NCBI GenBank assembly: GCA_937900575.1 | Contig: CALCEI010000153.1 | Coordinates: 1-5,878, forward strand | DNA from: an uncultured Clostridia bacterium | Lineage (GTDB): Bacteria > Bacillota > Clostridia > Christensenellales > UBA1242 | DNA: 5,878 nucleotides | Direction of reading: 5' to 3' | Shown: piece after piece, positions 1 to 5,050 of the stretch | How the letters are laid out: each line of letters opens with the position of its first letter | Numbering within the stretch: position 1 is the stretch's first letter | Notes under the pieces: model-generated | Database searches by the model: none | The model's input: the letters and a program-made list of their open reading frames with translations, nothing else | Told to the model about the DNA's origin: nothing | Position numbers and translations under genes: made by a program

Positions 1-578
1 CTAAATTTGTAAACTTTAACTCCGGCCTTCTTCAATTGTTTAACAAATTGATAAGGCAAAAATTCTTCATAAACAAATTTTACACTAACACCTTCTTGAA
101 CCTTGCCAATGATTGTTTCTTTAATCTTTTCAAAATTCTTAACATTAACTTTTGTAACTTCAAAAACAATATATTTACTTGCATTATTTAAGTCTTTTGT
201 TAAGGTCTCCACAAATTTGGAATAACTATTGATTATTTCAACATTGTTTTTTGTTGTTAATTCGGCGCCATAAGCACGCTTATTAAAAGTGAAGATTTCA
301 TCTTGAGTTCTTGCATGATTTTTGGTTAAATTTTTATCCACCAAGCCATCATAAACCAAATCTTCCTGCTCTTTTTTAAGCAAAGATGCACGTTTTTGGC
401 ATGTTGTTATTTTTATTATCACATAAACAATTCCACCAAGGATATTGGTAAGCAAAAACACCAAAGACCACAAAATCATCTTCTTTGGTTTATCTCTTTC
501 CAAAATCAACATAACTGTTTCAATTGCCAAATAAAGCACAACTGCTAAAATAATAAAAAACACTTTTAATCCACTCAT
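1..578 (-). CDS. cls: Cardiolipin synthase, N-terminal part (cut by left window edge)
   Basis: Reading back from the ATG at 576-578 gives 192 codons with no stop before the window edge. Residues 5-26 and 34-55 are two membrane segments joined by a short charged loop (ERDKPKK), the PLDc_N layout of bacterial cardiolipin synthases, which join two phosphatidylglycerol molecules at the membrane. After a polar linker, the stretch from TTKNNVEII to the edge fits the start of the first phospholipase D domain: a 'KYIVFEV' strand, 'KVQEGVSVKFVYEEF', then 'LKKAGVKVYKF'. The catalytic HKD motifs would lie beyond the edge and cannot be checked. The start has no Shine-Dalgarno; it lies 6 nt after a good -10 box, so a leaderless mRNA is likely. 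Family assignment rests on motif order seen by eye; another PLD-superfamily membrane enzyme is the main alternative. Confidence 0.8.
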   Translation of the reverse strand, partial: MSGLKVFFIILAVVLYLAIETVMLILERDKPKKMILWSLVFLLTNILGGIVYVIIKITTCQKRASLLKKEQEDLVYDGLVDKNLTKNHARTQDEIFTFNKRAYGAELTTKNNVEIINSYSKFVETLTKDLNNASKYIVFEVTKVNVKNFEKIKETIIGKVQEGVSVKFVYEEFLPYQFVKQLKKAGVKVYKF

Positions 579-584
579 AGAACA

Positions 585-613
585 ATAATAACAAATATAT
601 TTGTTAAAATCAA
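585..613 (-). promoter_or_regulatory. Predicted leaderless promoter of cls
   Basis: On the minus strand, TTGATT (608-613) and TATTAT (585-590) are separated by 17 nt. Only six bases (TGTTCT) lie between the -10 box and the ATG at 576-578. Transcription normally begins about 5-8 nt after the -10 box, so the transcript would start at or next to the ATG, without a 5' leader. No Shine-Dalgarno is present. AT-rich DNA yields chance matches, but hexamers, spacing and position agree. Confidence 0.55.
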
Positions 614-664
614 ACAAAACTTACTTAACCAACATAAAATTTATGTAAAAATATTGATTATTGA

Positions 665-693
665 TTGAAAAATTAAAATAAATGTGCTAACAT
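665..693 (+). promoter_or_regulatory. Predicted promoter of the tRNA-Thr gene
   Basis: TTGAAA (665-670), a 17-nt spacer and TAACAT (688-693) form a sigma-70-like promoter. TGC directly before the -10 box gives an extended -10 (TGn). The predicted transcript starts near 700, giving a leader of about 40 nt before the tRNA. The leader begins with ATGCTACT (701-708), which recurs at 738-745 across the tRNA 5' end. Confidence 0.5.
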
Positions 694-739
694 AAAACTG
701 ATGCTACTTGGTTCGGCCATTATCTTAATAAATTCACAT

Positions 740-815
740 GCTACTGTGGCTCAGTTGGTAGAGCAATTGATTCGTAATCAATAGGTCGGCGGTTCAAGTC
801 CGCCCAGTAGCTCCA
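740..815 (+). tRNA. tRNA-Thr, anticodon CGT, CCA encoded
   Basis: The 76-nt cloverleaf folds fully. The acceptor arms GCTACTG (740-746) and CAGTAGC (805-811) pair over 7 bp. The D stem is GCTC/GAGC, the anticodon stem ATTGA/TCAAT with loop TTCGTAA, and the T stem GGCGG/CCGCC with loop TTCAAGT. The anticodon is CGT, reading the threonine codon ACG. The discriminator base is T and the CCA end (813-815) is encoded. No terminator follows directly. The next one on this strand (968-995) lies after a second copy of the tRNA 3' end, suggesting that something was inserted between the gene and its terminator. Confidence 0.96.
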
Positions 816-965
816 ATTTATTTGACCTATTGTGGGGACCACAAAGCAACTTGTTTGTTTTGGGGATAAGGAAAAATCAAGCAAAAGCTTAATTATTCGT
901 AGAATAATAAGCAAAACGCAGATTGTTCCGTTAGGTCGGCGGTTCAAGTCCGCCCAGTAGCTCCA
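782..965 (+). mobile_element. Probable scar of an element integrated at the tRNA-Thr 3' end
   Basis: The last 34 bp of the tRNA gene (782-815: T arm, 3' acceptor strand, CCA) recur exactly at 932-965. Such direct repeats are the usual attL/attR mark of tyrosine-recombinase integration into a tRNA 3' end. A terminator hairpin starts 2 bp after the second copy but none follows the first, as expected if the original gene ran straight into the terminator. Only 116 bp (816-931) lie between the copies, with no gene. They hold two small perfect inverted repeats, TTGTGG-GGA-CCACAA (830-844) and ATTATTC-GTA-GAATAAT (892-908), which could be recombinase arm sites or chance. With no integrase present, a deleted element, a partial tandem duplication, or an assembly skip over a larger element are all possible. 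Confidence 0.5.
932..965 (+). repeat. Second copy of the tRNA-Thr 3' end (34-bp direct repeat)
   Basis: Identical to 782-815 over 34 bases, at an offset of exactly 150 bp. It carries the variable-loop end, T stem and loop, 3' acceptor strand, discriminator T and CCA. Comparing 890-931 with the tRNA 5' half shows no D arm, anticodon arm or 5' acceptor strand, so this is a 3' fragment and not a second tRNA gene. Confidence 0.9.
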
Positions 966-967
966 AG

Positions 968-995
968 AAAAATGACCAGATTTGGTCATTTTTTT
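968..995. terminator. Bidirectional terminator between tRNA-Thr and the Ig-like gene
   Basis: An 11-bp perfect stem (968-978 with 983-993: AAAAATGACCA / TGGTCATTTTT) encloses the loop GATT. On the plus strand it ends in seven T (989-995) and would stop the tRNA transcript. On the minus strand it ends in five T and would stop the Ig-like protein gene, whose TAA (994-996) overlaps the edge of the hairpin. Confidence 0.85.
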
Positions 996-1899
996 ATAAT
1001 GTGTTGAAATCAATATTAATTGTTGTGGAAACATTTTCGTAGGTTTGTGATTTAATTGTTACATCAACACTACCCTCGTTAATAATTTTAAGTTTTATTC
1101 TGCCATCCATAACAGATTCAAATGTCGCATTACCATTTGACAGTTGTACGTCAACCAAAGTTGAAGAATGTTCACCAGATACTGTGTAATCTATATAACA
1201 AAATGGTTTAACAGGGTCTCTAAATATATTTACAACTGAAATTTCATAAATTGGTGATTTCTCCACAATTTCAACATCAAAATTAAATTCATAATTGCAA
1301 TAAGTTGTTGCAAAAGTAATTTTAATTGTGCCTGTGCCACAGGATAATGCAACAAATTTGTCATTTTCAAATTTTAAATTGCCATTTGTCTCCACGGTTT
1401 TGCTTGCATAAGGCAAGGACACATTAAACAAATCTTCAAAAGCAATTTCATCGTCAATTTCAAAGGTGGTTTTGTTAATTTTTAAACTTTCAAAATCTTC
1501 TAGGTTAACAACTGTAATGTTAATTTCTTCAATAAAGTTTTCCGTTTCGCTTTTGGGCAAAGAAAATTGAATTTTATAATTGCCAATTTCGGTTGGTGCA
1601 AATGTGTTGGAAGCAAATATGTTGTGAGCATATTGTATATCGTTTAATAACACCATTCTGGTTATGGAATAATAAAACTTGCTTGGATTTACAGAGATAT
1701 AATCATGGAAATGTAACTTTGAACCTACAGTAATGGTATAAGAATCTGCACACTCCAAACTTAAACTCTGTGCATACTCTGTTGTTGGTGTTTCTTGGTC
1801 TGCTGGTTTTTCAAATTGAGATTTAACAACCAAAAACACAGCAAGTGCCACAATCACACTTACACAAAAGATTATGTAAAAAATCCTACCCTTTTTCAC
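994..1899 (-). CDS. Membrane-anchored extracellular protein with Ig-like repeats, function unknown
   Basis: The protein has 301 residues. It begins MKKGR, followed by one hydrophobic segment (about 6-25) that looks like an uncleaved signal anchor, with no lipobox. A short Pro/Thr/Glu-rich linker follows, then roughly 250 residues of beta-rich, aromatic and Asn/Thr-rich sequence. This seems to form three Ig-like modules (about 46-132, 133-212 and 213-301). The middle one, with 'KINKTTFEIDDEIAFEDLF' and later 'CGTGTIKITF', resembles bacterial Ig-like (Big) domains. No LPXTG motif or enzyme motif is visible, so surface adhesion or envelope structure is only a guess. The start is GTG at 1897-1899; an in-frame stop at 1909-1911 rules out a longer protein. 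There is no Shine-Dalgarno, and a promoter ends 6 nt upstream, so the mRNA is probably leaderless. It appears to be a single-gene unit between two terminators. Confidence 0.85.
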   Translation of the reverse strand: MKKGRIFYIIFCVSVIVALAVFLVVKSQFEKPADQETPTTEYAQSLSLECADSYTITVGSKLHFHDYISVNPSKFYYSITRMVLLNDIQYAHNIFASNTFAPTEIGNYKIQFSLPKSETENFIEEINITVVNLEDFESLKINKTTFEIDDEIAFEDLFNVSLPYASKTVETNGNLKFENDKFVALSCGTGTIKITFATTYCNYEFNFDVEIVEKSPIYEISVVNIFRDPVKPFCYIDYTVSGEHSSTLVDVQLSNGNATFESVMDGRIKLKIINEGSVDVTIKSQTYENVSTTINIDFNTL

Positions 1900-1905
1900 A
1901 TAATG

Positions 1906-1934
1906 ATTTTAAAACATTTGGCAAATTTTGGCAA
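1906..1934 (-). promoter_or_regulatory. Predicted leaderless promoter of the Ig-like protein gene
   Basis: On the minus strand, TTGCCA (1929-1934), a 17-nt spacer and TAAAAT (1906-1911) precede CATTAT and then the GTG start codon at 1897-1899. The 6-nt gap puts the expected transcription start at the start codon. An ATG overlaps it at 1899-1901, but that frame is not the open one. The geometry matches the cls promoter. Confidence 0.5.
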
Positions 1935-1967
1935 TAAAAATGTCGAAACTTTGTGTTTTTTGTACTT

Positions 1968-1993
1968 AAAATAAGAAGGTTAATCCTTATTTT
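1968..1993. terminator. Second, diverged copy of the S1 terminator hairpin
   Basis: AAAATAAG (1968-1975) and CTTATTTT (1986-1993) form an 8-bp stem around a 10-nt loop that contains AAGG/CCTT. The 16-mer AAGAAGGTTAATCCTT occurs here (1973-1988) and in the terminator overlapping the S1 stop codon (2005-2020), 32 bp apart. This copy therefore looks like a tandem duplicate that has since drifted. It may act as a back-up terminator for S1 transcripts. Confidence 0.5.
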
Positions 1994-2000
1994 TATATTT

Positions 2001-2026
2001 AAAAAAGAAGGTTAATCCTTCTTTTT
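2001..2026 (-). terminator. Terminator overlapping the S1 gene stop codon
   Basis: On the minus strand a 10-bp perfect stem, AAAAAGAAGG / CCTTCTTTTT (2017-2026 with 2002-2011), encloses the loop ATTAA and runs into six T. The TAA stop of the S1 gene (2012-2014) lies in the loop, and the last codons (Lys-Lys-Asp) form one arm, so the coding end and the terminator share the same bases. Confidence 0.8.
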
Positions 2027-3013
2027 GTGTGTGATTAAATTAATTTTATGCCTTTCAACATTGATGTATGAAATTTCACCTTTAATTCTGCTTTTAAACT
2101 TATATAAATGATGTGTTGCCACGTTTGCTCTGTCACTATTATCTTTGGTTATTGCCATTGCTGTCAAGCCGTTGTCCAATTTAATAACTGCACCAACAGG
2201 CAAAATTTTAACAACTTCACCTTCAACAACATCACCCAAGTTTAAACTCTTGTAAACTTCATCAATTGGATTTGCTCGCATTTGCTTTAATCCAACACTT
2301 ATTCTGGAATAATCTGTGTTAAATTCAAGCACTTTAAATGTGTAAGTTTTGTTTGCATCCAAAAAGTCTTTTAATGTCTCAATATGTTCGTAACTTGCAT
2401 CGGCAATTGAAAGTTTAGCTTTTGCACCTGTTGTTAACAAAATGATTGCATACATATCTTCAATTTTGATTGGTGTACCTTCAACTGTTTGACCAAGTTC
2501 AACAGGCTCAACAGATGTGTTTTCAAGCAATTTTGTACTGCATACAATGGATTTTTTGATGTTGTTTAATTCAATAACGATTGCAGTAATTTCTCTGTTA
2601 ACAAGGTCGTTTTTGTTTGCAAAATCTTTTGCACTACATTGAGAAAATGGCAAGAACACTCTGTAGCCCATAAAATTGCCATTTACACCAGCAGTTGAAA
2701 TTTGTGATGCAACAAAAGAAAATTCACTGCCAACACGCAAGTTTTTAAGTTTTTCTTTGTCTTCCAAGGCCTTGTTCACTCCGGCGTGATTCAAAACAAG
2801 ACAACCCTTTTCGTCAATGTCGCCTGTAACCATAACCAAAATTGCATTTCCAAGTTTAAAGTTTGGTTCAAGTTCTTCCTTTGGGAATACACCTTCTTTA
2901 AGTCCACCAAGTGCAACAACAACTTCTTTTTCACCAATCATTACAATTGTACCGGTTATAATATCACCACGATTATACTGTGTCATGCTAATATCAAAAT
3001 CTTTCATTTTCAT
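2012..3013 (-). CDS. rpsA: S1 RNA-binding domain protein (30S ribosomal protein S1 homolog)
   Basis: This 333-residue protein consists of S1-type OB-fold modules: about 14-78 (GDIITGTIVMIGEKEVVVALGG, then EGVFPKEEL), about 92-160, about 173-243, and about 257-329 (GDVVEGEVVKILPVGAVIKL, then GEISYINVERHKINL). Modules one and four match the S1 pattern best; two and three are more diverged. S1 proteins bind mRNA and help load the 30S subunit. Firmicutes S1 proteins usually have four domains and are somewhat longer, so this is a compact version; I infer ribosomal or general RNA binding rather than one defined substrate. The ATG at 3011-3013 shares one base with the plsC stop codon. A strong Shine-Dalgarno (GAAGGAG) lies 10 nt upstream; a second ATG at 3005-3007 would be too far away. 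It is translated as part of the plsC operon. Confidence 0.88.
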   Translation of the reverse strand: MKMKDFDISMTQYNRGDIITGTIVMIGEKEVVVALGGLKEGVFPKEELEPNFKLGNAILVMVTGDIDEKGCLVLNHAGVNKALEDKEKLKNLRVGSEFSFVASQISTAGVNGNFMGYRVFLPFSQCSAKDFANKNDLVNREITAIVIELNNIKKSIVCSTKLLENTSVEPVELGQTVEGTPIKIEDMYAIILLTTGAKAKLSIADASYEHIETLKDFLDANKTYTFKVLEFNTDYSRISVGLKQMRANPIDEVYKSLNLGDVVEGEVVKILPVGAVIKLDNGLTAMAITKDNSDRANVATHHLYKFKSRIKGEISYINVERHKINLITHKKKD

Positions 3014-3429
3014 TATTTCTGTTCTCCTTCAAGCAAGGCATTAATTTCTTTAATAATTAAATTTGCAAATTCTTCTTGATAGCCTTTTTCGTGTTTGCGT
3101 GAAACATCTGGGTAAATTGGTTTGCCAATGTATAATTTTGCTTTTCTAAACGCCTTAATTTTTTTGTTGAAAGCAAAAGGAACAACAGGTGTGCCTGTCC
3201 TTATTGCAAACATTGCAACACCTTCCTTTGCTGAGTCATTTTCAATTATTGGGGTTTTACACCTTGTGCCTTGTGGAAAAATGCACAAAGATTTCTTTTT
3301 GGACAACTTCCTTAAAACTGTTCTTGTTGCCACAATATCCACCTGTTCTCTATCAACAGGAATGGCACCAAGCGTCTTTAAAATTCCACTAACAAATTTG
3401 TTTTTAAACAGCTCTTTTTTTGCTGGCAA
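3013..3429 (-). CDS. plsC: 1-acyl-glycerol-3-phosphate acyltransferase, 5' end missing
   Basis: PlsC converts lysophosphatidic acid to phosphatidic acid at the membrane. From the TTG at 3427-3429 there are 138 residues: AKKELFKNK (3-11), motif II GAIPVDR (21-27), motif III FPQGTR (51-56) and motif IV region VVPFAF. The motif I NHxSxxD, which carries the catalytic His and Asp and lies before AKKELF, is absent. The frame stays open upstream (IATFLKRFV) to a stop at 3457-3459, and at least LKRFV looks like genuine PlsC sequence, so the TTG is probably not a real start. The gene seems cut near 3450 with about 45-60 residues lost. Motif III has Gln where Glu is usual. The stop overlaps the S1 start by one base, and plsC beside an S1 gene is a known Clostridia arrangement. 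As it stands the product should be inactive. Confidence 0.85.
   Translation of the reverse strand: MPAKKELFKNKFVSGILKTLGAIPVDREQVDIVATRTVLRKLSKKKSLCIFPQGTRCKTPIIENDSAKEGVAMFAIRTGTPVVPFAFNKKIKAFRKAKLYIGKPIYPDVSRKHEKGYQEEFANLIIKEINALLEGEQK
3024..3030 (-). promoter_or_regulatory. Shine-Dalgarno of the S1 gene
   Basis: GAAGGAG on the minus strand, 10 nt before the ATG at 3011-3013, inside the last codons of plsC. It supports the first of two nearby ATGs as the start. It also shows that this genome uses Shine-Dalgarno initiation inside operons, in contrast to the two unled genes to its left. Confidence 0.8.
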
Positions 3430-3444
3430 AACAAATCTTTTAAG

Positions 3445-3460
3445 AAATGTTGCTATTTAT
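3445..3460. other. Probable breakpoint joining two unrelated segments
   Basis: To the left, plsC on the minus strand loses family-like sequence just above its FLKRFV residues. To the right, an open plus-strand frame begins with no proper start and ends in a translationally coupled gene pair. Both genes are therefore cut at their 5' ends within a few bases of each other. Gene orientation, gene content and base composition all change here. I see no insertion-sequence end, target duplication or tRNA at this point. Confidence 0.75.
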
Positions 3461-3481
3461 CAAAACTTTTCCAGCTTAAAT

Positions 3482-3685
3482 ATGTTTCAACCGATAAAAC
3501 AAATAAAAAAAAGGAATGAGATCTTTAAAAATGATTATAGAGTTTATGCAAAAAAAAGAGGAATTCCGAATAAAGATATAGATAAATATCTTAAGAAAAA
3601 CTATTTATATAGATTGTATGTTAATTTCTTTCCTTTGATTGTACGCGAAAAAATTCATTGCTTAAAAAAGATTATAATTGAATGA
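3482..3685 (+). pseudogene. 3' tail of an unrecognised gene of the polysaccharide locus
   Basis: The last 67 codons from the ATG at 3482-3484, or about 77 from 3455, look like a real protein end: lysine-rich helices (IKQIKKRNEIFKNDYRVYAK), then 'NYLYRLYVNFFPLIVREKIH'. The TGA at 3683-3685 overlaps the next gene's ATG (ATGA), as in co-translated operon genes. No Shine-Dalgarno precedes the ATG and the frame runs back into the breakpoint, so this is most likely the C-terminal remainder of a longer protein. The same frame stays open leftward to 3122, but that part is the reverse strand of plsC and is not coding. Position next to glycosyltransferase genes suggests a glycan enzyme, but I do not recognise the family. 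One counted line here is 22% G+C, well below the genes that follow. Confidence 0.55.
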
Positions 3686-4401
3686 GATATCTTATAGGTT
3701 TAGTTGAATATTTCCCTGATCCTGAACGCTTTCAGGCGTGTATAGACTCATTGCCCAAAGCAGATGTTTATGTTGTAAACAATTCTTTGAACAATATTGG
3801 TGTAGCTGCAGCGTTGAGGCAGATAATGGACTATGCGGTAAAACAAAGATACGATTGGGTGCTAACAATAGATCAGGATTCAGTGGCAAAGCCTGATTTA
3901 ATAAATGAATATGAAAAATATATTGGTGACCCTTCAATCGGTGCACTGACATGCATTGTAAAAGATAGAAACTTTGAAGAAAAGCAGCCTGTCGGGGAGA
4001 TAAAAGAATGCATTACATCAGGCTGTTTTATGAATGTAAATGCATATTCCAAAACTCCAGGTTACGACAGTTCGCTGTTTATAGATTCCGTGGATTTTGA
4101 TATCTGTGCATCATTGCGAGAAGCCGGATACATAATTGTGCGTATTCCGTTTGAGGGACTGCTGCATGAAGTGGGCCGCGGACGAAAGACACCGCTTGGA
4201 TTTGTGTTCAACCATCCTGCCTGGAGAAAATACTATATAGCCAGAAACCGCGTGATTGTTGCAAAAAAACATGGTAACAGCATATTAAAGGCAAAACTAA
4301 AAAACGCAAGAGACGTTTTTTTGACTGCCGTATATGAGAAGGAAAAAATAAAGAAAATAAAAGCGATTCTTGGAATTAAGCCAGAAGAGATAAATAAGTA
4401 A
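3682..4401 (+). CDS. GT2 family glycosyltransferase, rhamnosyltransferase-like
   Basis: The protein has 239 residues and a GT-A fold of the WbbL/RfbF rhamnosyltransferase type: strand 1 (RYLIGLVEYFPDPERF), NIGVAAAL (38-45), WVLTIDQDS with the metal-binding DQD at 64-66, CITSGCFMNV (110-119), FIDSVDFDIC (133-142) and GLLHEVG (159-165). It would transfer a sugar, probably rhamnose from dTDP-rhamnose, to a lipid-linked glycan at the inner face of the membrane. It is short for the family, which usually has about 280-300 residues. Between VVNNS (31-35) and NIGVAAAL the family normally has roughly 20 more residues, and the usual Asp of the 'VDNxS' motif is Asn33 here. The start overlaps the preceding stop (ATGA). 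Only a weak Shine-Dalgarno is visible, so translational coupling is likely. Whether this copy is active is doubtful. Confidence 0.85.
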   Translation: MRYLIGLVEYFPDPERFQACIDSLPKADVYVVNNSLNNIGVAAALRQIMDYAVKQRYDWVLTIDQDSVAKPDLINEYEKYIGDPSIGALTCIVKDRNFEEKQPVGEIKECITSGCFMNVNAYSKTPGYDSSLFIDSVDFDICASLREAGYIIVRIPFEGLLHEVGRGRKTPLGFVFNHPAWRKYYIARNRVIVAKKHGNSILKAKLKNARDVFLTAVYEKEKIKKIKAILGIKPEEINK

Positions 4402-4421
4402 TTCCGCAAAGGAAAAGTGTC

Positions 4422-4661
4422 ATGAAACCACTCGTTATTATTCCGGCATATAATGAAGAACTGAATATCGTAAATACTGTTAACTCGGTAATTGATGCTG
4501 GAGATTATGAATACATTGTCATAAACGACGGATCAAAAGACAATACTGCCAAAGTGTGCAAAGAAAACAATCTTGATTTCATAGATCTTCCGGTGAATCT
4601 CGGGCTCAACGGTTCTTTCCAGACGGGGATACTTTATGCCTGCACACATGGCTTGATTTGA
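4422..4661 (+). pseudogene. DPM1-like GT2 glycosyltransferase, N-terminal fragment
   Basis: The 79 codons carry the start of a polyprenyl-phosphate-mannosyltransferase-like GT2 enzyme: VIIPAYNEE (5-13), VINDGSKDNT (33-42) for nucleotide-sugar binding, and the N-x-G element NLGLNGSFQTG (59-69). The frame then stops at TGA (4659-4661) just after YACTHG. The next expected block, an aromatic-hydrophobic strand leading to the metal-binding DxD(GQH), is missing, and the rest of the gene continues in another frame. The start is secure: AAAGGA at 4408-4413 lies 8 nt before the ATG at 4422. The gene follows the rhamnosyltransferase-like gene by 20 nt. Alone this piece has no metal site or acceptor half and should be inactive. 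Confidence 0.85.
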
Positions 4662-5050
4662 TGGAAACCGAAAATGCCGACATCGTAATCGGCTCAAGGT
4701 TCGTAAGAGAAAAGAAGCCGGCAACAATGCGTATGCTGGGCAGCAATCTCATTCAATTTGCAATAAAAGTCACAACCGGGAAGACAATAACAGACCCGAC
4801 ATCCGGAATGCGCCTTTACAACAGAAAGATGCTGGAAATAATATCCGAAGGGATGAATTTTGGACCGGAGCCTGATACAATATCTTTATTAATCAGAAGC
4901 GGATTCAAAGTAACGGAACTGCAGGTTAAAATGCTTGAAAGAACAGCCGGGCAGAGTATGTATGTAAATCCACTGCGTTCTGCCAAATATATGCTTAATA
5001 TGTTCACTTCAATTTTGTTTGCTCAGTTCTTTAGAAAGGTGGAAAAATAA
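4658..5050 (+). pseudogene. DPM1-like GT2 glycosyltransferase, C-terminal fragment
   Basis: This is the second half of the broken gene. It resumes with METENADIVIGSRFV, the strand that normally follows the DxD region, then has TDPTSGMRLYNRKML and GPEPDTISLLIRSGFKVTELQVKM, ending in VEK at the TAA 5048-5050. There is no C-terminal GtrA-type membrane domain, as in the short DPM1-like enzymes of polysaccharide loci. TTG (4658) or ATG (4661) could in principle start translation but no Shine-Dalgarno is present, and DLMETEN reads in frame further upstream. I infer one original gene, 4422-5050, with about 60-70 bp (a number not divisible by three) lost at about 4653-4660. A natural pseudogene and an assembly error are both possible. 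Confidence 0.85.

Noticed and set aside
579..739. A further small gene or structured RNA between cls and tRNA-Thr
   Set aside because: The interval is accounted for by two divergent promoters and a short tRNA leader. I see no open frame with a ribosome site and no strong hairpin.
890..965. A second tandem tRNA-Thr gene
   Set aside because: Only the 3' part is present; the matching 5' half at the 150-bp offset shows no acceptor, D or anticodon arm.
741..1034. Minus-strand open frame containing SYWADLNRRP twice, ending DYESIALPTEPQ
   Set aside because: It is the antisense translation of the tRNA-Thr gene and its repeated 3' end. 'ADLNRRP..DYES.ALPTE' peptides are a well-known annotation artefact over tRNA genes.
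2786..3079. Plus-strand open frames across the S1 and plsC genes
   Set aside because: They overlap strongly supported minus-strand genes, show no recognisable domain and have low-complexity, Asn/Phe-rich composition.
3122..3450. Plus-strand open frame continuous with the gene tail ending at 3685, giving an apparent 187-residue protein
   Set aside because: This part lies exactly antisense to plsC, whose conserved motifs show the true coding strand. Only the portion right of the breakpoint looks real.
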